DNA of 64,000 bases from contig NC_092578.1 of the NCBI RefSeq assembly GCF_037975245.1, positions 12,506,321-12,570,320 on the forward strand, read 5' to 3'. This DNA is from Apostichopus japonicus (Eukaryota; Echinodermata; Holothuroidea; Aspidochirotida; Stichopodidae). This document shows positions 28,901-40,900 of this stretch, in pieces. The notes beneath the pieces were generated by a model that searched no databases, was not told where the DNA came from, and saw only the letters and a list, made by a program, of their open reading frames with translations. Made by a program: the position numbers and the translations under genes. How positions within the stretch are numbered: the stretch's first letter is position 1; every line of letters starts with the position of its first letter.

Positions 28901-31900
28901 TCATATTACAGTATGGTTAGAGCAGAAAACACAGGTAAGCATCTCATAATCTATGCTACCAATCCATAATACAGTAGAGCAGCAAACACAGGTATGCATT
29001 TTATAATGTATACTGCCAATCCATATTACAGTATGGTTAGAGCATCAACCACAGGTAAGCATCTCATAATATATGCTCCAATTGATATTACAGTATGGTT
29101 AGAGCAGAAAACACAGGTAACATCTCATAATCTATGCTACCAACCCATATTACAGCATGGTTATAGCAGCAAGCACATGCAAGAATATATGCTCCAATCC
29201 TCTATTCCATTATTCTATGATTGGTGCAACACACACTGATAGCAATACATACCCCCATCTTGAATCTCAGTGTTCCCATCACATTGCGTTCATGCCGGGG
29301 TTCTCACTGGCTATTTCTGCCTGTTTCTGCTGTAGGAGGTGAGAAGTGAAGCATCAACGCCAAGTGCCGTTTATGAAGCGGAGCACCTGAGAGATGAGCT
29401 GGGTCAACTACAAAATAAAATAGACTCACTGGAGGAGTCCCTGGATGTCAAGGAGGAAACTCTGGAGGAATTCAGTAAGAATCTTTAAGCTCCATCATCA
29501 AAGGCAGCAATTATGTATTTCAATGGTGAAGGGGGGGGGGGGGGAGGGAGGGGTTGGGAGAGTGGTTAAGTAATCCTGTAGGACCTCATTGCAGTATTTG
29601 GTTACCTGGTAGGATTTTGCTATTATTGCTGGTCATCCACAAAGGCCTTTTAAAATGTCAATAAAGTCATGTCCAGTGACAACAGGATAATTGCTATTGA
29701 TTTAAAATGTAGTTGTGGTATTTTGCAAGTTGGGCTGATTATTCTTTCAGTACTCTTGTGCATCTAGACACTTTATTATCAAGCTTCTAACATTGTACGC
29801 CTGTGTGTGTGTGTGTCTGTGATATCATTGGCTGTACTTTGTTAATCAGATAAAAACACATCTATAAATAATTCAAAATAATTCAATGCTTCAAAGTCTA
29901 CAAATAGTCAATTCAATTACATATTCCATCATCAAGATACTCCTAAATATGTTTGAACATTCACAAATTCATCCTTACAGAAAATGATGTCGAAAGGTTA
30001 AACAGAGAACTGGAAAAGGAGAAAGTTCGTGTGAAGCAGGTAAGATCGTCTTTGAGGATTCTTTTGCTGGTCAAGTTGCCAAGATCTTTAAAAATAATTT
30101 GTTCAGAGGTTTTGTGTATTGATCATACATTACCCATCAACCCTCAAACCATCTCCCACTCCTGTAAAAGAAATATTCAACAAAACACTTCACCAAAGCA
30201 TATACTTATCTGATTTACAGATTGCGAGAAAATGACATTTGGAGCTTACCACAAACCCACAAAATGTTAATCAGTATGAACATGGTTGTGATGTCGTGGA
30301 TTCACTTTGTCTAGACTGCCCAAATTATTTCAAGGTACTCGATCACTGAGTCCTGTTTCCAAGACACCCTTCCTGACCATTTGATTACAGTGTATACAAT
30401 ATTTCTGTTTATTCACCTATGAAGATGAAGTGTTACTGAAATATATAGTATTGTGACTTATAATGGAGTATTAAGAGGGATTCCAGGGTTAATGTGCTCC
30501 ATGGATACAAAGTGAATCCGTGGTATCACAACATTGTTCATTTAAAAACTTTTAGTGGTTGAGGTTTTTTTTCGAATATCGTTTCCTCTGGACCTGCAAT
30601 TCCTATGAGTATATGTTTTGGTGAAGTGTTGTTTTGCATTTTGCAGGTTATCAAATATGAAAGAAACTAGTCTTTTAAGTAACATTACATTGGTTTGGGT
30701 TGCAACCCCTGCTGTTCCATGAATCTTTTAGGAGACATTTAAAAAAAAAAAAAAAAATTTTTGTCCCTGAACACTCTTATTATGTTGTCTTGCTTTACTT
30801 TGCATTGTCATGCATATTGAATGGAGTTGAGGTGTGAATATAATCTTTTGTATCTTTGTTATGTGTAGCTGGAAACTGAGATGGATGAACAGCAAGCCAG
30901 TGCTGCACAAGAAATGTCATCCCTGAGAAGAATTGTAAGTAGTAGTAGTGGTAGTGGTAGTAGTGGTTTTAGTAGTACTATAAGTAGTGGTAGTAGTAGT
31001 AGTTGTAGTATTAGTAGAAGTGGTAGTAGTATTAGTAGTAGTAGTGGTAGTAGAGGTAGTAGTAGTGGTAGTAGTGGTAATAGTAGTAGTAGCAGTAGTA
31101 GTAGTAGTATAGTTGTAGTAGTAGTGGTAGTGGTAGTAGTGGTGGTAGTGGTAGTGGTAGTAGTAGTAGTAGTAGGAGTAGGTGTAGTAGTATAGTTGTA
31201 GTAGTAGTAGTGGTAGTGGTAGTAGTGGTGGTAGTGGTAGTAGTAGAAGTAGTAGTAGGAGTAGGTGTAGTAGTATAGTTGTAGTAGTATTAGTTATAGT
31301 AGTAGTAGTAGAAGTAGTAGTGGTAGTGGTAGAAATAGTAGTAGTAGTAGTGGTAGTAGTAGTAGTTGTAGTAGTAGTGGTAGTAGTGGAAGTAGTGGTA
31401 GTAGTAGTAGTTGTAGCAGTAGTAGTAGTAGTATAGTTGTAGTAGTAGTAGTGGTAGTGGTAGTAGTGGTAGTAGTAGTAGTAGTTGTAGTAGTAGTGGT
31501 AGTAGTAGGAGTAGGTGTAGTAGTATAGTTGTAGTAGTAGTAGTGGTAGTGGTAGTAGTGGTAGTAGTAGTAGTAGTTGTAGTAGTAGTGGTAGTAGTGG
31601 TAGTAGTGGTAGTAGTGGTAGTAGTGGTAGTAGTGGTAGTAGTGGTAGTAGTAGTAGTAGTAGTAGCAGTAGTAGTAGTAGTATAGTTGTAGTAGTAGTA
31701 GTGGTAGTAGTGGTGGTAGTGGTAGTAGTAGTAGTAGTAGTAGTAGGAGTAGGTGTAGTAGTATAGTTGTAGTAGTAGTAGTGGTAGTGGTAGTAGTGGT
31801 GGTAGTGGTAGTAGTAGAAGTAGTAGTAGGAGTAGGTGTAGTAGTATAGTTGTAGTAGTATTAGTTATAGTAGTAGTAGTAGAAGTAGTAGTGGTAGTGG

Positions 31901-34900
31901 TAGAAATAGTAGTAGTAGTAGTAGTGGTAGTAGTAGTAGTAGTTGTAGTAGTAGTGGTAGTAGTTGTAGTAGTAGTAGTAGTAGCAGTAGTAGCGGTAGA
32001 AGTAGTAGTAGTAGTAGTGGTAGTGGTAGTGGTAGTGGTAGAAATAGTAGTAGGAGTAGTGGTAGTAGTAGTAGTGGTAGTGGTACAGAGCGTTATGGTC
32101 AAGTGGTTAAGGCAGTGGACGTGTGATCTAAGGATTGCAGGTTCGAGTCCTGGCCAGATCATTGTGTTGTGTCCTTGGGTAAGGCACTTTATCTCAATTA
32201 CCTCTCTTCACCCAGGTGTATAAATAGGGACCTGTGAAATAAAACTGTCAGCTGGCCCTGTTTAGCTGCTGCCATGTGGAGGGATTGTCTCTATGTTTGA
32301 TAGGTTATTGCTGAACCTGGTAATATTGTGATCTGCCTTGAGCACCATTATCATTGGATATATCTGCGCTCTATAAATCCTCAATATTATTATTAATAAG
32401 TAGTAGTGATGAAGATGGTGGTGAAGATGGTGGTGAAGGTGGTGGTGAAGGTGGTGGTGAGTTGTATATGGTGGCGATGTGTTTGATGGTTGTGGTGAAG
32501 CTGTTGTTGGTGGTGACTTTTGTTGAAGGAGGTGATGGTGGCAAAGATGTTAGTGGTGATGTTGATGGTGGTGGTGGTGTTAATGATGGTGGTGGTAGTG
32601 AAGACGATATTGATGGTGGTAACAGGTGTTACTATTACTTAATGTAGTGAATGGCATTGAGGGTTTCTTATAAAAATCACATAAAGATGTTGCTTGTTAG
32701 CTTAGCTGTTCAAGTTTTGGTCAGGATAATTTGTAATTTGAATTATTGTTTTGGTTTGGTTCTGGATAATACTAACGACACAAAATTGGCTGGGGGTGAC
32801 AGATCTGTAAAAACTGATTGCATTCTTAAATTAATCTGTGAGTCAGTGATCTTTGAGTCAAAAAATCTAGTATCTTATAAATGGATAACTTGTTATCACA
32901 TTCTGATGAATTATTTGGTATGTTTGGGAAAATTGCTTCAAGTTATTGATGAAATGTAAAAAGGATGTTTTTAAACAATCTTATAAAATCCACCGTAGGG
33001 AAACTAGGGTTCGCAACTACAGTTCACACAATTTGAAGTTCATTTGGAACCTTCAACCTCCATTCTCTCTCCCCTTCACATTCCCTTCTTCTTTGCCACC
33101 CACATTCCTTTCATCTTTGCTTCTCTGCCCCTCCAAAAATGGTCTCTGAAACTCATTTACCCTCACATAGGGCACAGCTACTCATATTTGGTGATTGCAC
33201 AGTGATGTATTCTGCATGACTTGTTTCATATACCTGTTTTAATGAAGTTGTATTGCTCTCTATTTCACAGGCTGACAAACAAAGGATGCAAATGGAGAAA
33301 GATATTCAAGACAAGATGAAGAAGGCAAGAGAGGATGTAAGTGCTACTGTTCTCCCTTCCTCTCTGGCAATGAGAAATGGACAGTGATTATCAAGACAAC
33401 AGACAAGTCATAGTACTTCACAAAGGTTTCAGAGAGTTTCCTTTGGGTAGTGCTCGCCATCCCTCCTCCACCACCCCTCTCCCTCCTACCTCAGTTATAT
33501 TCAGACTTTCAGGAGTGTTAACTTAGACATATCTCTGTGGCCTTGTGGTCGTAACAGATGTCTGATGCACTTGAAAAAGTCTCTTACACTTCTTCCATAC
33601 AAATATCCAGGTAGGCATACAACAGTGTTATAGCTGAGGTAGCTAGGCATATACAGGTACCCTATTAATAATAATCATAATAATAATAATAATCAGCAGT
33701 TATTTTTACAACGCTTAAGCGACCACAAATGTGGGAGAAACCCGCAATGGCTTATGGATTACAACTTACACGTCGGATGGCTTCCAATTCAACATTTTAA
33801 CTCAAATTTGGAATCTTTTCAATTTAGAAAGTCATTTCAGATGGGAAAACTGTAGATTGCTCTTGGATGAACAACCCACCTTATTAGGCAGACTAGAGAC
33901 AATGGCAAGCCTACATTATTATAATCATTGGCTGATAACTGTTTCGGCTATGTTGCACACCCTCTTAGATAAGATGAAATGCTATATGTACAAGTTATAC
34001 AATGTAAAGTTAATTAAGCACAAGAACTACTTTGCAAAACCAGTTGGAACACAAAAAGAAAATGATGAGACCATCTAATTTGCATAACTTACTTGAAATG
34101 TGTTGGAATATGGTTAATATGTTATGTTGGTAAATGACACACAACCACCTGCCTTGAAGGACAACTGTACATGAGATACTAATAATATTGATACATGGTA
34201 GGATAAAATTTCGGATTTCTTGAATGCTTCTTGGAAGTCAAAAGTTGATGACAACATCAACACCTCAGTGGAAGCCTCTTCTATCATTTTACATTTATTA
34301 ATTTTCTGTAAGTTATTAATCTTTGACCTTTGTTACTGCCTGTCTGATAGATGCTTAATATAGCCAAGGATCACGCCGCTGAACAACAACGGCAGGAACA
34401 AGAGAAAGCCAGATTATTAAAAGAACAGAAGAAAGCAGAAACAGCACTCAGGGCAAAGGTACGTACATCATTAAACGCTACTCTCTGCAGCAGTTAAGTT
34501 TGGTAACGATTTCAAAATATTTGACGCAACAATCCCATAACTGTATAGTTTATCAGCTCTACTCATCCAATTTCTTGCCAGTGATGAAGATTAGTTTCAA
34601 ATGTTGTCAATTTACCTCCTAGTTTTACTTCCTAGTTGTGATGCGCCCTATATCCGTGCATCGATAGAATCTTATTAAAACCTGACCTGGAGTGACTTTT
34701 CAGTCATCAGTGTGATCCATTAGGCATTATGGACTGGGGGAGGAAGGAGTGTGGGGGAGGGAGGGGAGGGGACAAGGATCAGACAAAACACAATGGGGTT
34801 ATATATAATATTACACACACTAGGTGGTCATGTGCAATTTATGATGCATTGTAAGTTTATGTGATGCATAGTATGTGATGAATATAAGTAGTAATACGTG

Positions 34901-37900
34901 CAGTCAGAGGTCATAGTACTCACATGAAATGTCTCTCTCTCTCTCTGAAAATAGGAGAAAGCTCAGCAAGTCAATGCAATAAAGTCAGAGGAGGAATTAT
35001 TCAAGATTCAAAGAACAGAGAGAAATCTCAGGATGGAAATAAACAGGTATGTTTCCTAACTCAAATCATTTAAGAAAAAAATAATAGTAACTACATGTTA
35101 ATTTACATTTCACAGGGGATGTGTTACCATCAAATTTTACCATGCCAGTGTTGCTGAAAGTTTCCAACATTACTTTCATATGAGTTCTTACCCTTGAAAT
35201 TATTGTCAAGTATTTTGTCAGGTCAAATAAGGTAATCAATGCTTGGAAGGTGGCAGTAAAACAAGTGTAAAATTTTGACCAAACATGACCAATTTTCGTC
35301 TCTCAAGTTTTGTGGCAGTGCTGGAAACCTTAAAGTTAGTAGTGACATTAGACTGTTGCATATGCATAAGGCATAATGGTAAAGGAGCTACATGGCCACC
35401 ATTTCTATGTAATAACAAAAGAAAAGTTTGGCAATCAAAGGGTGAATTCTTTGTTTCATATACCTCATAATTATATGGCTAATTTTCGCATTATTTTTCT
35501 CTCAGATTGCAACAAAAAGTCAAGAAGTAAATATTTTAATGAAACACACTCATACCTTGAAGAAAATGTAGAAATTTTGGAGATATAATATTCAAATCTC
35601 TATGTCTCCTATAGTCCACTGTAGTGTGTACAAAACAAATTTAATTTTGGGAAAACCCAGACTCCATTAATTTTTGCCACCTCACACTTGTTGATAGCCC
35701 CCCATGCCACTGTTTAGTGTAGATTGTATTGTACTGGACTGTATAGTGTGTTTCAGAATAGAACTATTGTAGAGTGCTTTGAGGTTATTTCTTCTAGGCG
35801 TTTGTGCATTACTGTAACTGTGGAACAGCTTATATATGAAACTTCACACATTTGAGGGTAATCTGGATACTGCAGAATCCAAATAATAGATGATCCCCTT
35901 AGTACAGATTTCATGATGCTAATAACTGCAGACACTCTGATAAGGATACACAAGAGTGAAGGTCTACTTAAGTTTACTACAAACTTTTTATAGTCAAAAA
36001 GTCAGATCAAACTTATGTATAAAATAATTTTTTATTGATAACTGGTGATTAGTTTGTCTAGAGTATGTTACCATACAGGCATCATTTCACGGCAGCAAAA
36101 AGGACCAAAATCATGAGTTTGATGTAGCATATAGTTCAAATTATCTTTTGAAGTTCTTTGTGTCTGTCATAGAAACAAATGCAGCGATTCGGTGAGAACC
36201 GCTCTTTCGGTAGCCCACAAAGTAACAAAATAGGGTAACTTAGAGTGTGTCTTCTCTATTTTCTAAGTTATTAGGAAATGTTAAGTCCATTTCTTAACAA
36301 ATTTGCCTGCTACCAGCAAAATGTGCATCTTTTGTCAATGAATCTTTCGTCTTTCTCTTTAAACATAGACTTAAGAAGGAGCTGGCAAGAACAACCAAGA
36401 TGTGGGAGAAGAAGTTTGCCATTTTACAAAAGAGGTCTGTATGCAAGTCCAGAATTATCACCAGTATTTATCTACACAGTAGGACTGTTTTATCCCAATG
36501 TTTATACAATAATCCTGACTGACATTTTCGATTCATTTCATTTTGAAAGTGATATGAAAGGAGTAATGATTACGTTTTATAGAATATTGACATAACCCAT
36601 TCATTTATCTTCCATAAGACCATAACCCTGTTCTGAACTCTTTCACTGTAGTATTATCCTGGGGCCACCATGTACTCAATGTTACTCTATAGACTGCAAA
36701 ATAAATTGTGACAAGTTGAAGATGTTTTGACATGATGATTACACTTTTAAAAGTATGATACAAGGAATGTATGCAATGTGGTTTCGTCCTAGTAGTACAG
36801 GGTGCTGCACGTAGTGGTATACCATAAATTACTGAAAAGATATTGGCTACCTGAAATTAATGTGAGATGGAGGCAACTTTAAACAAAATATAACAGTATT
36901 AGTATACTAATGGATGAGATTCACCATCCACACCCAAAATTAACAGAGGGCGCTCTAATATCACTCCTATGTTGTTCAGTGAAACTTGACTTGATGCTGT
37001 ATGTGACTGTAGATCATAACGGTACCGTGAGTTGATCACTGGTATTATATACAATGTTGTTGATAATTATTGAAGAAGAGATCTTTTGAAACATATATAC
37101 AAAGTTTCAAGTCAAACAAACTGTTTTTAAGAACCTTAACATGTGTTTTCAAAGCAGTTTTTTCTCATTCCGCTAAACTGCACAGGTGGAACCTTGAACT
37201 AGTCAAATACCCAGCGTGTGTATGTATGCAAGTTCATCTTTATACATGTATGCATGCTTGTGAGTCCTGTCAAGTGATTGTGTTATGTTGATTCAGAGAT
37301 CTATTAACAGCACAGATTACACACATTAGGATCGATATCACGGCATCCCTATGTAGTAATGCTGGAGAGCCCCCCCCCCCATTGGGAGTTTTCACTCAAT
37401 GGGATCATTATGATATATGGTAAACATGATTGTTGGGGTTGTTTCTCCTAAACTGACAATCACAACAACTTGAAGATGTTTACTCTGTCCCTAGTGTTAT
37501 TTTCCATGAATTGAATGTAAATGGAAGCAAATATGTTAGCGTGTTGAGTTAGTGTTACAAGAAAAAGTCTCCCTAGTTTCTACTCTGTCCCTAGTGTTAT
37601 TTTCCATGAATTGAATGTAAATGGAAGCAAATATGTTAGCGTGTTGAGTGTTATAAGAAACAGTCTCCATGGTGTGTTGAGTAAGTGTTACAAGAAACTG
37701 TCTCCCTAGTGTGTTGGTTTCGAGATGTACCATTACTCAAGAACGCTGGTTACTTTTCAAAATCCTGTTAATATTCAAGCTGATACATCATCTACCTGTG
37801 ATGTAAAACAGTTTTCATTTGTCCAATTTTCCATTGCTTAAAAAAAAAAAGAGAAAATATTATAACAGTTGTATTTAATTTGCATATAAGATTTGGGCAA

Positions 37901-40900
37901 AATGTTGTCATTATCAGTAAATGATGAGGATAACGGACATAATGCCAGTTTGCAATTAATGTGTTCTTGGTCATATCTATTTCTACACTACAATGTGTTT
38001 CAAACTATGTTTTTTCTTCCTTTTTTTTTAGTTTATATGCTATTAAAGATGAGAGTTACCTCAGACAGACCCTTCAGAAGCAAGCAGCTGCATTGCACCA
38101 TGTATCTGTGTCATATGCTGTAAGTTCTTCATCTCATCAATGTAACTCCTTCATCTCATCAATTTTCAAAAGATTTGTCGCTAAACACTCATAGCAAATA
38201 TCAATTATTACAGTATGTTTGTCACTGTTCACTGCAGGTGGGTTTTTTGGAAGGGGCCCAGCCCCCCCCCCTCCTCTTTCACTTTTCACACTGCACATAT
38301 CCTGTTCTATCAGATAGAGGTTAGACCTGTTCATACTGTCAATTTGAGTGCTTTGAAGCATGATATGAGATGATAGTATAGAGTGGTATTAGCATTGGAA
38401 AATTGTCTCAAGTGGGCTGTCCCCTTGTGCTAACTCATGTATGATAACATAATCTACTTTAATGACTTAACAGTTTCCTCAAAAAATCAGCTGATAAATT
38501 ACAACAGACATTTGAATTGGTTGTTTTGCACCGGGTCTCAGAGAAAAGTGTTATTATATCTGATACTTTACTCTCTGAATATAATTCGCTAAGGTAAGTA
38601 TCAGGCTCTGCTTGTTAGCATAAACCATTCACATAATAACTGTTGGTGACAGCAATATGTGTAGGAAACTGTGCTATAACATGGGAAGAGTTATTAACAT
38701 TCAGTTACCAGAAGCAGATTAATGAATGACTAATAACATTCAGATGTCTTTGTTAAGAGAAAGGATTGCTGCAATGTACCAATGAAATTATTTTAAATTG
38801 GAAGAATAACCTTTTCTTTTGTCTAAAATTACAACAAATCGATATATTTCAATTTTCTTTCTTTAGTCTGATCGTCCTATGGGTATGGTACCAACAAGTG
38901 AACCATTGCCTGCCAAGAAAAGCCCTCTTCAACCATTGGTAAGTTCATCAAAGCTGATCATACAATAGTTTGAAAGTGTTTGATGTAATGGATCAGAGGC
39001 AATGTTGTTGATGGCTTCCTCATTGTAATGTTCCATTCCTTGATTCTGTTCCTGTTTGTTTGGCAAATAAGCTAGTTCATAGTCACACCATAGAGGAGTC
39101 TAGTGCAATAGGTCAAAAGGTCAATTGGTATGGTCATACTCTCGGTCATAGGCATTTGCTGGATTCTACACTCTATACAGTGATTTATGTACACTAATGT
39201 AATGAGGGAAACCAATACTACTGTAAATCTAACACAGCCTGAGTACTTTTCAGCCGATACCTCATATACAATGACTCAGATCCCTCAGAGATGGAAAGTT
39301 ATGAAGGAAGAACTATTTAATAGATGATATTCGACTGTGAAAGACTGGCTAGTCAGGGTTTTTCTTCTGTCACGGCCTATTGACAGACTAGGCTACATAC
39401 AGGTTCCAACACACATCAGTATTTGCACATGTTACATAACGTGCACGCCATCGACAGCATAAATTTATTGAAAAGACACAGTTGTTAGTAGTGAACAGGT
39501 TATCTGGGGCAGGAGCATCATATAACAGACATGTTTTCTGTTCCAAATGCTGCAGAGAATTTTTTTTTGTATCCAAATAGAAACAACTAAGGTGAAATAG
39601 ATACCCTGCTTGAGTTACGATGCTGGAAATATTTTGCACTGGTATGACATTGCAGTGCTTGGTATAATACCGATTGACCTGTAAGGAAAGGTCACAGACA
39701 GAAGTAATGCATGTGTAGATGCTATCTCTGAACTAGCCATTTAAGACTATTTGTCTAAAACAATTGTTCACCATCATAGCTGTCTTACATGCCTTGTAGG
39801 TTTAGGCAGTGTGTCCCCATAGTTGATACCAGATTAACACCCTGTGGTCCCCTAAGGCAGCATATGCTTACTTCCTTGCGACTGTGGTGCCCTAAAGCAG
39901 TAATTGCTTATCTCCTTGCCACTGTGGTGCCCTAAGGCAGCATATGCTTACCTCCTTGCCACTGTGGTGCCCTAAGGCAGGATATGCTTACCTCCTTGCC
40001 ACTGTGGTGCCCTTAGGCGGCATATGCTTACCTCCTTGCCACTGTGGTGCCCTAAGGCAGCATATGCTTACCTCATTGCCACTGTGGTGCCCTAAGGCAG
40101 CATATGCTTACCTCCTTGCCATTCTTGACTCTTGTTGGCAAATCCAAAACCGAAGTTGGAATGCCTTGCCTGGAAGTGTTTACGGAAGCCCCTTTACATT
40201 GTAGATGCCTTAATTTTTATTTTGGGGGGGGGGGGGAGAGACCCTAGGCCCTTGCTTTATCTGTCTATTGGATAATCTGGCACTGACCCTACAGAGGTCT
40301 GTTTACCTGGGGAGCCCTGGACACGTATGAAAGACCCTGTAGAAAACCTGCATGCTAGAGATTGTAGACCACAAATGAAGCACACTTTGAGACCTTGTTT
40401 ACCACGGCACTCTTAGCCTCCAGAACTTACCCATGTTTGTACTGCTTGCTCTTAGGAGGTGCTCCAGTGTAATCAGCAGCCTGAAAAAATGAAAATCGCT
40501 AAAAGTGGAGGTTGGTTGACTCTACTAGATAAGACAATAAGTAGCTCATAGTTCTATGAATGATTGTTTCTTATGATTACTCACACCTAATCTTCCTTTC
40601 TCTCAAGTTTTCAAATTCCATTACCTTTTCACTTGTTGTTCATTTTAACAGCCTGGCATTAGCAGACCTCCCACAACAGATCGACAGATGCTGTCTCCCT
40701 ACACTCTCTCCCCACCACCAGGAAGAGGGGTGGAGGTCTTCTCAGTCGCTGGTGAGAACTCATACTTTTGTTTGTATACAAACGGTATAATATGAACATG
40801 CTCGTTGATGTTACATGACTGTCAAGGTTTCCGAATGTCAGGCTGTCTAATGTTAATTCATTTATAGTTTCATCTGTGTACGCTGTATTTATGTTTTGTA

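Noticed and set aside
31290-32162. 290-codon minus-strand open frame rich in Thr, Leu and Tyr
   Set aside because: It is the translation of the trinucleotide microsatellite in a stop-free phase. Composition changes with each repeat phase and no real exon signals are present.
31891-32223. Poly-Val open frame and the Ser/Val frame at 30881-31195
   Set aside because: Same microsatellite read on the plus strand. The second simply extends the true exon 8 through its donor into the repeat.
39944-40204. 86-codon open frame
   Set aside because: It reads through a 40-bp minisatellite in an intron, so its periodic peptide is a by-product.
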